From NCBI RefSeq assembly GCF_003429105.1, contig NZ_QVTD01000003.1, positions 1,240,001 to 1,304,000 on the forward strand: DNA of 64,000 bases. Reading direction: 5' to 3'. Below, piece after piece: positions 9,748 to 19,157 of this stretch. Source of the DNA: Peribacillus glennii. GTDB lineage: Bacteria > Bacillota > Bacilli > Bacillales > DSM-1321. Position numbers and translations under genes: made by a program. The notes under the pieces were generated by a model, which saw nothing but the letters and a program-made list of their open reading frames with translations, did not search any database and was not told where the DNA came from. The first letter of the stretch is position 1, and each line of letters begins with the position of its first letter.

Positions 9748-10524
9748 ATGAATATTTTCAAACAGTTATTTGTCAGCCTTTATTCTCCCAAAGACATTGC
9801 AGCGTTTCGGAATCAAGGAATAGGAAAAACGATTGCTTTTGTATTTATACTTACGATTTTCTCCGTCATGCCCCCTGCCTATCACTTTAGCACCACGATC
9901 AAGAGCGGGATTGAGGCTTTTGGGGAAACAGTAAAAGGAGAATTGCCGCCGTTCAAAATAGAGAATGGTACCTTGGACTCGGAAGTGGACGAACCTGTTA
10001 CCATCAACAAGGACGGCTTCCAGATCACCCTTGATGACACTGGGAAATTGAAAGGGGGCGATATTGCTGCGCAAACGGAAAATGGCATAGGCATCCTTAA
10101 GCATGAGCTTGTATTTGTTACTGCCGGCCAGGCCCAGTCCAACCCTTATTCCATTTTGGAAGGCTTTTCGATTACAAGCGGAGAGCTTGAACAATTTCTT
10201 GAAAAAGCGGATTCCGCACTCATGATCGTCCTTCCGGTCATTATAGTTTTCATGTACCTGTTCACTACGGCGTTGAATTTCATCAAAATTTTATTTCTGG
10301 CGGTCTTTGGAATGATCTTTAAAAACAATTTGAAAAAAAACATATCTTATGGCCATTCATGGAGATTGACTGCTTATGCCATTACCTTGCCGACCATTTT
10401 CTTTGCCATCATGGATACATTCGAGGCCGTAGTCCCGTTAGGAATTCTCATTAGCTGGTTTGTTTCGCTTGTCATGCTTTACCTCTCGATAAAGGAAATC
10501 CCTGAAAATGAATCAGCAAAATAG
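9748..10524 (+). CDS. yqgB: DUF1189 membrane protein YqgB
   Basis: Membrane protein of 258 residues. One span near 27-47, then a roughly 110-residue external or luminal-like domain rich in acidic residues, then three or four spans from about 155 to 245. The pattern of N-terminal KQLFVSLYSPKDIAAFR and the FIKILFLAVFGMIF segment fits DUF1189 proteins. Function unknown. AAGGTG precedes the ATG, and a strong terminator follows at once. It stands divergent to yqgC, as in B. subtilis. Confidence 0.87.
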   Translation: MNIFKQLFVSLYSPKDIAAFRNQGIGKTIAFVFILTIFSVMPPAYHFSTTIKSGIEAFGETVKGELPPFKIENGTLDSEVDEPVTINKDGFQITLDDTGKLKGGDIAAQTENGIGILKHELVFVTAGQAQSNPYSILEGFSITSGELEQFLEKADSALMIVLPVIIVFMYLFTTALNFIKILFLAVFGMIFKNNLKKNISYGHSWRLTAYAITLPTIFFAIMDTFEAVVPLGILISWFVSLVMLYLSIKEIPENESAK

Positions 10525-10556
10525 GCGCCCCTTATGGGCGCCTATTAATTTTATGA
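10520..10556 (+). terminator. Terminator after yqgB
   Basis: AATAGGCGCCC and GGGCGCCTATT form an 11-bp stem over a five-base loop, overlapping the TAG stop and followed by AATTTTATGATTTT. Confidence 0.88.
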
Positions 10557-11040
10557 TTTTAGGTTTTTCGATCTGCTTCGTTAATATTTCGAACAATTCA
10601 TGGAGCCTTTCCCCGATTTTATATGTATCTTTTAATTTGCGGGCCTGTTCATAAGAACTTGCCAGCCTATTTTAAGCGCTGGCACTTGTTTGCTGTGAAT
10701 GCGAAACATAATATTCTGCAGCTTCCTCCATTTCAGGAATGGAATTATGGAGATCTTTAAGAACACCCTTAATTAGATGATGCAGCCCTGTTACTTCAGA
10801 AACAATCCTCCCCCAAACATCATGACTTTTTGCCTAAGGCGCCTCTTCGATATTGCTTTTTAGGCTGATTGCCATTCTGCCGAATTCTGTAGCAGCCTGA
10901 TTCGTAATATTGTCCATTTCTTCAATTGTTTCACCAATTTTTTCAGCTGCCTTCGAGGATTGCTCCGCAATCTTTTTTACTTCAGTGGCAACCATGGAAA
11001 ATCCCTTTCCTGCCTCCACGGGACTTCAATCGCGGATGGG
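10547..11040 (-). pseudogene. Decayed methyl-accepting chemotaxis protein fragment
   Basis: The minus strand encodes EAGKGFSMVATEVKKIAEQS, the hallmark tip of the chemotaxis-receptor signalling domain, followed by a helical tail. The frame then meets TAG (at about 10835) and TAA (at about 10674) but is otherwise open for some 150 codons down to IEKPKIIKL. Just upstream of EAGKGF the expected AIEA motif can be read as GCGATTGAAG in another frame, so a small deletion has shifted the frame. The rest of the receptor is absent. This is a relic with no working product. Confidence 0.75.
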
Positions 11041-11161
11041 TACAATTATCTACAAAAAATATGAAGAAACTGTTAAGATGTAGTTTTTTTTATAGAGATG
11101 CCCAATTTTGGGCATATGAAGGAATTTCCCCCATATATATTTAATAAGACTAGCAGGGGGA

Positions 11162-11497
11162 ATGAAATGGATGAAACGGCTGCTGCTTTTTCTTACTGCA
11201 TGTTTTTTTGGATTCATTGTTTATTTTGATTTAACCACTGGTACACTTCCGGCAATGGGAATAGTGGCCGTAGAAAAAGCAAAGGAATATCCGCGGCAAA
11301 CCATAAAAGAAGTGTTGCCATATAAACAAATCACAGTAAAACCCGGAGACACTCTCCTTACCATCGTTGAAAGGGAAGAAGGCTCCTTACAGGTTGCAAT
11401 CGAAACGGTTGTTGCAGATTTCCAAAAACTGAACAAAGGGCTAAGGCCGCAGGATATGCAGATTGGGGAAACATATAAAATACCTGTATATGAATAA
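11162..11497 (+). CDS. yqfZ: LysM-domain protein YqfZ
   Basis: A 111-residue protein with one N-terminal membrane span (about residues 5-23) and a C-terminal LysM-like domain starting at ITVKPGDTLLTIVEREEGS and ending GETYKIPVYE, so the LysM part is exported and probably touches peptidoglycan. The start ATG follows GCAGGGGGA. It stands just upstream of ispG as in B. subtilis. Role unknown. Confidence 0.85.
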   Translation: MKWMKRLLLFLTACFFGFIVYFDLTTGTLPAMGIVAVEKAKEYPRQTIKEVLPYKQITVKPGDTLLTIVEREEGSLQVAIETVVADFQKLNKGLRPQDMQIGETYKIPVYE

Positions 11498-11547
11498 TAC
11501 GAGGAATCATTTTAACATTTACCGAGTGCTCAGTGGAATTCTAATTC

Positions 11548-11577
11548 TTGTCAAGCTCAGCCTAACATTGTTACAAT
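11548..11577 (+). promoter_or_regulatory. SigA-type promoter of ispG
   Basis: TTGTCA (11548-11553), an 18-base spacer, and TACAAT (11572-11577), about 57 bases before the ispG start. Confidence 0.65.
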
Positions 11578-11633
11578 ATTTAAGTGATCAAAAAATCTAT
11601 ATTATGATTTTTTCCTAAAGGAGAGAATTCACT

Positions 11634-12749
11634 TTGAGTGAAATTATACATCGAACAAAAACACGACCGATAAAAGTCGGCAATTTGACGATCGGGGGCA
11701 ACAACGAGGTCATCGTCCAAAGCATGACGACGACCAAGACCCATGACGTGGAAGCCACAGTGGCGGAGATCAAACGGCTCGAGGAAGCAGGATGCCAGAT
11801 CGTCCGTGTAGCGTGCCCGGATGAACGGGCGGCAAACGCCATTGCCGATATTAAAAAGCAAATCAATATCCCGCTTGTTGTCGATATCCATTTCGACTAT
11901 AAGCTCGCATTAAAGGCGATTGAAGGGGGAGCGGACAAAATCCGCATCAACCCGGGAAATATCGGGCGCCGGGAAAAAGTGGAAGCTGTCGTAAAAGCAG
12001 CCAAAGAAAAGGGTATACCCATCCGGATCGGTGTCAACGCCGGTTCATTGGAGAAGCGCATCATTGAGAAGTATGGCTATCCAACGGCAGACGGAATGGT
12101 GGAAAGCGCCTTGCACCATATCAAGATCCTTGAAGACCTGGATTTTTACGATATCATCGTGTCAATGAAGGCTTCTGATGTCAATTTAGCCATAGAAGCC
12201 TATGAAAAAGCTGCTAAAGCATTTGATTATCCGCTCCACCTTGGAATTACGGAATCTGGAACCTTATTTTCCGGCACCGTAAAAAGCGCGGCGGGATTAG
12301 GTGCGATTTTAAGCAAAGGAATCGGAAATACTGTGCGTGTGTCCCTGAGCGCCGACCCGGTGGAAGAGGTTAAGGTGGCCCGGGAATTGCTTAAATCATT
12401 CGGCCTCGCGTCAAACATGGCGACATTGATTTCTTGCCCGACTTGCGGCCGGATTGAAATAGACTTAATTAGCATTGCAAATGAAGTGGAAGAATATATC
12501 CAAACCATTAAAGCGCCAATCAAGGTTTCTGTCCTGGGCTGTGCCGTAAACGGACCGGGAGAGGCAAGGGAAGCAGATATCGGAATTGCCGGCGCCAGGG
12601 GAGAAGGATTGCTGTTCCGCAAAGGGAAAATTGTGCGAAAAGTTCCGGAAGAGACAATGGTAGAGGAACTGAAGAAAGAGATCGACAAGATTGCCGAGGA
12701 ATATTATGAAAAACAGAGAAATGAGCATAGTGGCGAGCCGATCGTTTAA
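11634..12749 (+). CDS. ispG: (E)-4-hydroxy-3-methylbut-2-enyl-diphosphate synthase IspG
   Basis: Penultimate enzyme of the MEP isoprenoid pathway: reduces the cyclic diphosphate MEcPP to HMBPP with a [4Fe-4S] cluster. The three cluster cysteines are visible: Cys268 and Cys271 in SCPTCGR, and Cys303 in [10 protein letters not shown]. The N-terminal TIM-barrel part begins [16 protein letters not shown]. Start is TTG at 11634 with AAAGGAGAG upstream; no ATG fits. Length 371 is usual. Its product is the substrate of IspH, encoded about 7.5 kb downstream. A strong terminator follows. Confidence 0.98.
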   Translation: MSEIIHRTKTRPIKVGNLTIGGNNEVIVQSMTTTKTHDVEATVAEIKRLEEAGCQIVRVACPDERAANAIADIKKQINIPLVVDIHFDYKLALKAIEGGADKIRINPGNIGRREKVEAVVKAAKEKGIPIRIGVNAGSLEKRIIEKYGYPTADGMVESALHHIKILEDLDFYDIIVSMKASDVNLAIEAYEKAAKAFDYPLHLGITESGTLFSGTVKSAAGLGAILSKGIGNTVRVSLSADPVEEVKVARELLKSFGLASNMATLISCPTCGRIEIDLISIANEVEEYIQTIKAPIKVSVLGCAVNGPGEAREADIGIAGARGEGLLFRKGKIVRKVPEETMVEELKKEIDKIAEEYYEKQRNEHSGEPIV

Positions 12750-12766
12750 ATTGTTTTAATAAGAGG

Positions 12767-12803
12767 AAATGCTTGGATTCATGTCGAATCCAAGCATTTT
12801 TAT
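12767..12803 (+). terminator. Terminator after ispG
   Basis: A perfect 14-bp stem AAATGCTTGGATTC / GAATCCAAGCATTT over the loop ATGTC, followed by TTTAT. It lies between the convergent ispG and yqfX. Confidence 0.95.
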
Positions 12804-12812
12804 GTGCCCTAG

Positions 12813-13211
12813 TTAAAAAAACGGGAGAATGAAAACACCTACAATGATCGATACAGCACCTATGCCGATTGCCCATGCACCGATCGTGTCGGCTCCTCTT
12901 CTGCGTGCCATGTATCCTAGCACGATGCCTACCGCTCCAAACAAGAAAGGCATCGTGAAGAGGGAAAGGATCGACAAGGCCAAGGCTGCATAACCGATTA
13001 CAGAACCGGCAGCTCTTTGTTCTTGAGCTTGGCCGGAATCGGTCCTTGCGCCCGCGGTGAATTGCCGGGGCCCTGTAATCTCGGCTGCGGTTTCTTCTCG
13101 GTATTGATCCTGTTCTTTGGATTCCGTATTGGCAGCAACACTTCTTTTTGCCGTCGGATTGGTGTTCATCCCATCATCAAGTGTGGAATTATTGCTTCGG
13201 CTATCGCCCAT
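12813..13211 (-). CDS. yqfX: YqfX-like membrane protein (DUF4190 type)
   Basis: Protein of 132 residues. The first 65 are polar, rich in Asn, Thr, Gln and Glu, and probably unstructured. Two hydrophobic spans follow (about 70-97 and 108-130) joined by a basic MARRRGAD turn, which fits small DUF4190-like membrane proteins. AGGGATCATT precedes the ATG. It occupies the yqfX slot between ispG and yqfW in the B. subtilis order. Function unknown. Confidence 0.8.
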   Translation of the reverse strand: MGDSRSNNSTLDDGMNTNPTAKRSVAANTESKEQDQYREETAAEITGPRQFTAGARTDSGQAQEQRAAGSVIGYAALALSILSLFTMPFLFGAVGIVLGYMARRRGADTIGAWAIGIGAVSIIVGVFILPFF

Positions 13212-13487
13212 AATGATCCCTCGCTTTTTTAAGATAGGAGCATTAATAGTGTACGTGGTTTTTATAAAAATCCTCTTAACAAAGGTTTCATTTCATGGAT
13301 AGTATTTCTTTTTTTCCAGATAAGCGACAAGCACCCTCCCTGTTGGAACAAATGCTAAAATTAACACTTCCTGTTGCAACATTGGGACTCACACACTTGT
13401 ATGTAGAAATTAGACATCAAAACATATTCAAAAATTTTTATACTTCTTGCCCTGTATAAAATGGCATTCGCATCGATAGGAGAGATA

Positions 13488-14063
13488 ATGATGAAAAAAC
13501 GCTTTGGTATCGACATAGACGGTACGGTGACCCGGCCTGATTCGATGATACCGTTCTTAAATAAAGCCTTTGAATTAAACCTGGCGTATGAAGATATAAC
13601 GGAATATGAGCTGACTCCGTTCGTGGATATTTCCAGGGAAGCGTTCGCTGAATGGTTCACGAAAAATGAACCCGTAATTTATGCAGAGTCTGTGATTGCA
13701 GATGGAGCAAAGGAAGCGCTTGGAAATTGGGCAGCCCTGGCTGATTTTTACTTCATCAGTGCCCGCCGCAGCGATCTCTTGAGAGTCACGGAAACATGGT
13801 TAGGCAGGCATGAATTGAATTTCCACCATATTGAACTCATTGGTTCCCATGATAAAATTGAGGCTGCTAAACGTTTCAATGTCGATATTTTTTTCGAGGA
13901 TAAACATGACAATGCAGTTGCCATTGCCACGGAATGCAACATTCCTGTCATTTTATTCGATACGCCATACAATCGGCTGCCCATCCCTGATCAGGTTATC
14001 CGGGTAAATGATTGGGGAGAGGCAAAGCAGTGGGTCGACAACTGGTTGAATGTTCAACATTAG
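13488..14063 (+). CDS. yqfW: HAD-family nucleotidase-like protein YqfW
   Basis: Predicted phosphohydrolase of the HAD superfamily (5' nucleotidase, YqfW group). Motif I is GIDIDGTVT near residues 5-13 with the nucleophile Asp, motif II is ISARRS near 95, and the acidic end motif is FFEDKHDNAV near 135. The start ATGATG at 13488 follows GGAGAGATA; the upstream extension of the frame is not needed. 191 or 192 residues. Substrate unknown. It converges on zur with a shared terminator. Confidence 0.88.
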   Translation: MMKKRFGIDIDGTVTRPDSMIPFLNKAFELNLAYEDITEYELTPFVDISREAFAEWFTKNEPVIYAESVIADGAKEALGNWAALADFYFISARRSDLLRVTETWLGRHELNFHHIELIGSHDKIEAAKRFNVDIFFEDKHDNAVAIATECNIPVILFDTPYNRLPIPDQVIRVNDWGEAKQWVDNWLNVQH

Positions 14064-14085
14064 AACCATTTTATACACATCAGAT

Positions 14086-14114
14086 AACCCTGTGAAAAAA
14101 ATTCACAGGGTTTA
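14086..14114. terminator. Bidirectional terminator between yqfW and zur
   Basis: AACCCTGTGAA and TTCACAGGGTT form an 11-bp stem over an A-rich loop between the convergent stops at 14063 and 14116. Confidence 0.85.
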
Positions 14115-14115
14115 G

Positions 14116-14529
14116 TCAATTGATGCATTCCGGGCATCGGCCGTATATTTCAAACTTATGGCCAGAAATATCATATTCCTGCAAACTGGCCTCCAAACCA
14201 CTCATCGGGCACGCTTCAATTTCCTTTGTTTTGCCGCAGTCCATACATATAAAGTGATGATGGTGATTTTCATGGCCGCAGGAGAACCGGAAATGCTTTT
14301 CTCCTGCCAATTCCGTCATTTCAAAAATTCCAAGCTCGACGAAAAGCGAGAGATTTCTATAAATGGTATCAAAGCTTAAACCTGGATAATCCTCTTTCAT
14401 GGCCTCAAGGACATCCTTCGCCGTTAAATATTTATTGCTGTCCGAAAACAGCTGCAGCATTTCCTCCCGTTTGCCAGTATGTCTAAAACCCTTTTCCTTC
14501 AGCAGCTCCATGGCTGTGGCCACGTTCAT
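14116..14529 (-). CDS. zur: Zinc uptake regulator Zur (Fur family)
   Basis: Zinc-sensing repressor. Residues 1-80 form the winged helix (recognition part [13 protein letters not shown]), and residues 85-137 the dimerisation and metal domain with [16 protein letters not shown] and a second CPEC near the end, the Cys4 structural zinc site of the Fur family. The ATG at 14529 overlaps the znuB stop (ATGA) and follows GGGGAAGGG, so zur is translated with znuB. It is the last gene of a znuC-znuB-zur unit and probably represses its own operon through the box upstream of znuC. PerR or Fur are less likely given the operon. Confidence 0.93.
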   Translation of the reverse strand: MNVATAMELLKEKGFRHTGKREEMLQLFSDSNKYLTAKDVLEAMKEDYPGLSFDTIYRNLSLFVELGIFEMTELAGEKHFRFSCGHENHHHHFICMDCGKTKEIEACPMSGLEASLQEYDISGHKFEIYGRCPECIN

Positions 14530-15377
14530 TTCCCTTCCCCCCACTTTGTTTTCTTCCTTTTACCGATCAGGATTGCAGTTACCAGTAAACCTACCGCGAT
14601 GATCACGATCGTCCCCCCCGGAGCGAGATCCAAATAATAAGATAAAAATAAACCTGCAATGACTGAAATTTCCCCGAACAGAATGGAAAAGAATATGGTT
14701 TGTTTAAAACCGTTAGCAAAACGGAGGCTCGCTGCAACTGGAAGAGTCATCAGAGCCGAAACAAGCAAGATCCCGACTATTCTCATTGATACTGATATCA
14801 CCATCGCCACCATAATAATAAAAATAAAATGAATCCATTTGGAGGGAATCCCCGAGGCCCTTGCGTGTTCTTCATCAAAGGACAAAAGAAACAATTCCTT
14901 GTATAACAGGATTACCGTGAGGACCACAATAAGGAATACAGCCACCACTACCCACAAATCCGTTCGGCTGACAGCGCTGACGCTCCCAAATAAATACCCG
15001 TATAAATCCGTATTGAATCCTTCGGCAAGGGAAATGAAAATGACGCTTAATCCAATCCCGCCTGAAAGTATAATGGGAATGGCCAATTCCTGATAATGCC
15101 TGTATACATTTCTCAACCGTTCAATGAACAGAGATCCTGCCACCGAGAAAGCCATTCCTAAATACAAGGGATTTAGCCCCGCCAAAGCCATGAACCTTTT
15201 TTCAAGAAGCAAACTTAATGCTATACCTGCCAGTGTGACATGGCTTAATGCATCCGCAATGAGGGACATCCGGCGCACAACAACAAACACGCCGAGCAAA
15301 GGGGCAAGCGCTCCGATAATAATTCCTGTAAGAAACGCATTCTGTAAAAATTCAAATTGAAATATCCCCGAAATCAT
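14526..15377 (-). CDS. znuB: Zinc ABC transporter permease ZnuB/AdcB
   Basis: Membrane subunit of a zinc importer of the ABC-3 family. The 283-residue protein has about eight hydrophobic spans; [20 protein letters not shown] near residues 36-55 and [11 protein letters not shown] near 168 are typical of the family. Start ATG with TTGGAGG upstream. It is 20 bases below znuC and overlaps zur. The solute-binding lipoprotein (ZnuA/AdcA) is not in the window, so it must be elsewhere. Confidence 0.94.
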   Translation of the reverse strand: MISGIFQFEFLQNAFLTGIIIGALAPLLGVFVVVRRMSLIADALSHVTLAGIALSLLLEKRFMALAGLNPLYLGMAFSVAGSLFIERLRNVYRHYQELAIPIILSGGIGLSVIFISLAEGFNTDLYGYLFGSVSAVSRTDLWVVVAVFLIVVLTVILLYKELFLLSFDEEHARASGIPSKWIHFIFIIMVAMVISVSMRIVGILLVSALMTLPVAASLRFANGFKQTIFFSILFGEISVIAGLFLSYYLDLAPGGTIVIIAVGLLVTAILIGKRKKTKWGEGK

Positions 15378-15397
15378 CGGTTTTTTCCTCCAAAAAA

Positions 15398-16165
15398 TTA
15401 GTGATTGTGGCTAATCAACTGGACGCTGGTGCCGTACATCGTTGAAAGCTCCTTTTCATCCAATGAATGATACTCCTCCGCGTCGCCATGGAAATGCAGG
15501 CTCTTGTTTAAACAAGCGACATGGCTGACTTTATCTGTTACAGTGCCTACATCATGGGTGACAAGGATCAGGGTGATCCCTGATTTTTTATTAAGCTCCC
15601 CAAGCAATTGATAAAATTCATGAACGTGGCGGGAATCCACACCTACAGTAGGTTCATCGAGGATTAACAATTTCGGCTCGCTCACCAGGGCCCTCGCGAT
15701 AAAAACCCTTTGCTGCTGTCCACCGGATAATTCGCCGATGTTCCTGTCCTGGAAGCCAAGCATACCGACTGACTTCAACGCATCCAGCACCTTTTCCCGA
15801 TGCTTTTTTTTCGGAAAGGCAAACAGCCCTATTTTCTTTGTCAAACCGCTTTGTACCACTTCGAAAACCGAAGCAGGAAAACCGGTATTAAACGAGTTGG
15901 CTTTTTGGGAAACAAATCCGATTTGATCCCAGTCCTTAAACATGCGGATGTCTTCCCCAAAAAGCTTTATCTTTCCTGACTGCAGCTTTAACAGACCAAG
16001 GATCAATTTAAGCAATGTCGATTTTCCGGATCCATTTGGCCCTACAAGTGCCAGAAAAGCTCCTTCAGGAACGTTTAAGGAAACATGTTCAAGGACGTGG
16101 TCTTCTGCATATTTATAAGAAATGTCTTTGACTTCAATGATTGGCTTTTTCCGTGTATCTTCCAA
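15398..16165 (-). CDS. znuC: Zinc ABC transporter ATP-binding protein ZnuC/AdcC
   Basis: ATPase of the zinc importer. Walker A is GPNGSGKST near residue 42, the signature LSGGQQQR near 144, and Walker B LLILDEPTVGVD near 165, followed by the switch His in LVTHDVG. A His-containing C-terminus (SHNH) may bind metal. The TTG at 16165 has AGGGTGAG upstream. First gene of znuC-znuB-zur. 255 residues. Confidence 0.94.
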   Translation of the reverse strand: MEDTRKKPIIEVKDISYKYAEDHVLEHVSLNVPEGAFLALVGPNGSGKSTLLKLILGLLKLQSGKIKLFGEDIRMFKDWDQIGFVSQKANSFNTGFPASVFEVVQSGLTKKIGLFAFPKKKHREKVLDALKSVGMLGFQDRNIGELSGGQQQRVFIARALVSEPKLLILDEPTVGVDSRHVHEFYQLLGELNKKSGITLILVTHDVGTVTDKVSHVACLNKSLHFHGDAEEYHSLDEKELSTMYGTSVQLISHNH

Positions 16166-16183
16166 AGGAATCTCACCCTTATT

Positions 16184-16240
16184 TCAGAATCATTACGATT
16201 TACAAAGAGTAGTATATAGGATATGGAGGCTATTTGTAAA
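16184..16240 (-). promoter_or_regulatory. znu promoter with Zur-like operator
   Basis: On the minus strand TTTACA (16235-16240), an 18-base spacer and TATACT (16211-16216) form a SigA promoter. Just below lies TCGTAAT-G-ATTCTGA (16184-16198). Its left half equals the Zur consensus TCGTAATNATTACGA and the right half matches at five of seven bases. Placement at the transcript start fits repression by zinc-loaded Zur. Confidence 0.72.
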
Positions 16241-16345
16241 GAAGCAGGCTTTTTACGTTTCATGCTGTCATCCAAATAATTTAGAGGATTGTCTTTGTTC
16301 ACTCGCATGCCCTTGCTTCATATGTTAGATGCAGGGGGGGATTGT

Positions 16346-16606
16346 ATGAAGTTATTTGAAATGATGATCAACCATAAAGTAAATACAATTACACCGGATG
16401 AGCTCCTGCGCCTGGCAAAGCAATATAATGTTAATCTTACAGTGGGAGACGCGAAGACTGTGGCTGGGATTGTAGCCGGAAAAAATATCAATGTTTTTAA
16501 TAAGGCCGAAAGAATGAAGGCGCTGAAGCAGATTGAAATGAAAACAGGGCTCGCTACGGCAAATGAGCTCGAAGAAATATTTAAACAGCTGACAGCGAAC
16601 CTTTAA
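16346..16606 (+). CDS. yqfT: DUF2624 family protein YqfT
   Basis: Small soluble protein of 86 residues, mostly helical: MKLFEMMINHKVNTITPDEL opens it, followed by LLRLAKQYN and a C-terminal ELEEIFKQLTANL. It fits the DUF2624 family (B. subtilis YqfT). Start ATG at 16346 has a run of seven G five bases upstream; the frame is open further up but without signal. Convergent with nfo. Function unknown. Confidence 0.85.
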   Translation: MKLFEMMINHKVNTITPDELLRLAKQYNVNLTVGDAKTVAGIVAGKNINVFNKAERMKALKQIEMKTGLATANELEEIFKQLTANL

Positions 16607-16627
16607 AAAGAAAGCCTTTTTATTCAG

Positions 16628-16677
16628 AATTTTGGCTCATTCACTCTGCCGCTGTTTTTCGTGAGTGAGCCAAAAAT
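16628..16677. terminator. Bidirectional terminator between yqfT and nfo
   Basis: TTTGGCTCATTCAC (16631) and GTGAGTGAGCCAAA (16661) give a 14-bp stem with one wobble pair, flanked by A and T runs on both sides. Confidence 0.85.
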
Positions 16678-16691
16678 CCATAGGTATGTCA

Positions 16692-17585
16692 TTACCCCTT
16701 CATGATGTTATCGAGCAAATTTTCATTGAATTCCTTATTCCTGAGCATTTCAATCTCATGCAAATAAGGAGCTTTTTTATTTTTCTTATCTTCCCCTACA
16801 AAAGGCGTTTCCAGGATCTTCGGAATACCTGAGAGCTGTGGATGGTGGACGATATAGCTTAAAGCCTCAAAACCGATATGGCCGATGCCGATATTCTCAT
16901 GGCGGTCCTTGCGCATCCCTACCGCATTCTTGCTGTCATTGATGTGCAGGACCTTAATCCTGTCGATGCCAATGATTTTATCAAATTCGTTAAGGACACC
17001 GTCGAAATCCTCCACGATATTGTATCCGGCATCATGGGTATGGCATGTATCGAAACAGATAGAAAGCTTGTCGCTTAAAGATACCCCATCAATGATCATG
17101 GCCAGCTCTTCGAAATTCTTGCCGCATTCCGATCCTTTTCCCGCCATCGTTTCAAGGGCAATCTGTACACCCTGGTCTTGGGTAAGGACCTCATTCAATC
17201 CCTCGACTATTTTTCGGATGCCTGCCTCCGTACCCTCCCCGACATGAGCGCCCGGGTGCAGCACGATCTGCTTAGCCCCGAGAGCGGCGGTGCGCTCGAT
17301 CTCGCTTCTCAGGAAATTGACTCCAAGCTCGAAGGTATCCGGGTTTACGGAGTTTCCAATATTAATGATATACGGTGCGTGCACGACAATTTCATCGATT
17401 CCGTTTTGCTCCATATGCATCCTGCCTGCTTCGATATTCAGGTCCTCTATTTTTTTCCTTCTTGTATTCTGCGGTGCGCCGGTATAGATCATAAATGTAT
17501 TTGCACCATACGACACAGCCTCCTTGCTAGCAGCTAGAAGCATATCCTTTCCGCTCATGGATACATGGGATCCAATTTTCAACAT
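16692..17585 (-). CDS. nfo: Endonuclease IV (AP endonuclease)
   Basis: Cuts DNA 5' of abasic sites in base-excision repair, using three zinc ions in a TIM barrel. Metal-binding segments are visible: [31 protein letters not shown] and LHINDSKN. The ATG at 17585 gives 297 residues, the family length, with GGGGGAATGCAAGAT upstream; the ATG three codons earlier is too close to the ribosome site. It lies 20 bases below cshB. B. subtilis Nfo (YqfS) is made in the forespore and protects spores; promoter not examined here. Confidence 0.97.
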   Translation of the reverse strand: MLKIGSHVSMSGKDMLLAASKEAVSYGANTFMIYTGAPQNTRRKKIEDLNIEAGRMHMEQNGIDEIVVHAPYIINIGNSVNPDTFELGVNFLRSEIERTAALGAKQIVLHPGAHVGEGTEAGIRKIVEGLNEVLTQDQGVQIALETMAGKGSECGKNFEELAMIIDGVSLSDKLSICFDTCHTHDAGYNIVEDFDGVLNEFDKIIGIDRIKVLHINDSKNAVGMRKDRHENIGIGHIGFEALSYIVHHPQLSGIPKILETPFVGEDKKNKKAPYLHEIEMLRNKEFNENLLDNIMKG

Positions 17586-17605
17586 ATCTTGCATTCCCCC
17601 AAAAT

Positions 17606-18919
17606 CTATTTCTTTTTCTGGATGCGGCGCTGGCGCTTTTTGAAGTTTTCTACTTCCCGCTGGATTTTCTTTTTATACCCCGGCTTAACCTTTACGTGTT
17701 TTTTCACTACAGTCTTCGCCCTGGCATCGATGTCCGTTTCATGCTTCTTACGGTTTTTACGCTTGTTCCTCTCATCGATTTCTACCCATTCGCCATTTTG
17801 GATATCAATATTCTTAAACTCGATACCCATTTTTTCCAGGCGGTTCAGGGCATCCTCATCAGAGGTTTCATATATCGTGGCGGCGATGCCGGAATATCCC
17901 GCCCGTGCGGTCCTTCCCGTTCTATGGACATAAAAATCAAGGTCCGCGGGCAATTCATAATTTATGACATGGCTCACGCCTTCTATATCGATTCCCCGAG
18001 AAGCTAAATCGGTTGCAACAATATATTGGTACTCAAGGCTGCCAATTTGCTTCATCATTTTTTTACGTTCGCGCGGACTGAGGTCCCCATGGATACGGCC
18101 GACTCTCAGTCCTTTTTCTAACAATGCATCCGCAACTTCGTCTGCCATTTTCTTCGTATTCGTAAACACGATTGCAAGATAAGGATTATACTTTACGATG
18201 ATATCGTGCAGAAGCTGATGCTTGTTTCTGTGGCGGAGTGGCACTAAAACATGTTCAATTTTTTCGGCCACTGCCTTTTTCGGATCGACATGGACATGCT
18301 TTGGATTTTCCATATATTTTTTCAAAAACGGTTTCAGCTTTTCTGGAATGGTAGCAGAAAAGACAAGCATCTGGATATTCTGTGCCATCCGTGATGCGAA
18401 CTTGTCGATATCCTCAATAAAACCCATATCCAGCATAAGGTCCGCTTCATCGACCACAAGCGCTGTTGCGGAGTACACTTGAAGCGCTTGTTCATCAACC
18501 AAGTCTTTAATCCTCCCTGGCGTTCCGATTACAAGCTGCGGCTGTACCTTAAGCTTTTCAATCGTGCGCTGCTTGTCCGTCCCGCCAACTAGCAAGCGAA
18601 CCTGCACCGGCTGTTCGGATGGAAAATGTTCTGCGATTTTTAGCGCTTCCTGATAGATTTGATTGGCAAGCTCCCTGGTCGGTGCGGTGATGATTGCTTG
18701 TACTTCTTCTTTGCTGGCATCCAGGTTGTTCATAACCGGAAGGAGGTAAGAGTGTGTTTTCCCTGTCCCTGTTTGTGATTGCCCAATCAGGCTGGATCCC
18801 TTTAAGGCAGAAGGAATGACTCTTTCCTGAATTTCAGTGGGCTTATCAAAGCCCAACGCTTCCACCGCTTCTATTAGATAGCTATGCAGCTTGAATCTTT
18901 CAAAATTATTCTGTTTCAT
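17606..18919 (-). CDS. cshB: DEAD-box RNA helicase CshB
   Basis: ATP-dependent RNA helicase thought to act in cold adaptation, ribosome assembly or mRNA decay. Motifs in order: Q motif at FDKPTEIQ, motif I SQTGTGKT near residue 48, motif II VDEAD near 152, motif III SATIP near 180, and motif [12 protein letters not shown] near 325. The last 70 residues are strongly basic, an RNA-binding tail. Start ATG with AAAGGAG. Position next to nfo and yqfQ supports CshB over CshA or DeaD. 437 residues. Confidence 0.95.
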   Translation of the reverse strand: MKQNNFERFKLHSYLIEAVEALGFDKPTEIQERVIPSALKGSSLIGQSQTGTGKTHSYLLPVMNNLDASKEEVQAIITAPTRELANQIYQEALKIAEHFPSEQPVQVRLLVGGTDKQRTIEKLKVQPQLVIGTPGRIKDLVDEQALQVYSATALVVDEADLMLDMGFIEDIDKFASRMAQNIQMLVFSATIPEKLKPFLKKYMENPKHVHVDPKKAVAEKIEHVLVPLRHRNKHQLLHDIIVKYNPYLAIVFTNTKKMADEVADALLEKGLRVGRIHGDLSPRERKKMMKQIGSLEYQYIVATDLASRGIDIEGVSHVINYELPADLDFYVHRTGRTARAGYSGIAATIYETSDEDALNRLEKMGIEFKNIDIQNGEWVEIDERNKRKNRKKHETDIDARAKTVVKKHVKVKPGYKKKIQREVENFKKRQRRIQKKK

Positions 18920-19157
18920 TAAAAAACTCCTTTATAGCAAGGCTGGAAAAAGGTTTCAAACCTTTGACATGTCTTGTTATTATAATAAATCCAAGCGAAA
19001 AAAACTACCGTTACTTACATTTTGCATGTCTATACAGAAAAGAACACATACTTTCCATGGCCAAGGTGATTTAATCCCTATAAATGGCTCAAACATTTTT
19101 ATTTTCACTGCATAATCTATTATGTATGCAACGGCCATTCATGGAAGGAGTGAAAAT

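Noticed and set aside
10834-11019. 61-codon frame as a small chemotaxis adaptor gene
   Set aside because: It is only the tip of a receptor domain, without start signal, and the frame goes on beyond its stop; a pseudogene fits better.
13320-13380. GTTGGAACA...GTTGCAAC half-repeats upstream of yqfW
   Set aside because: Short and imperfect, with no clear symmetry; likely chance in an AT-rich spacer.
19122-19157. Upstream ATG of yqfQ
   Set aside because: No ribosome site; AAGGAG lies just before the ATG at 19158.
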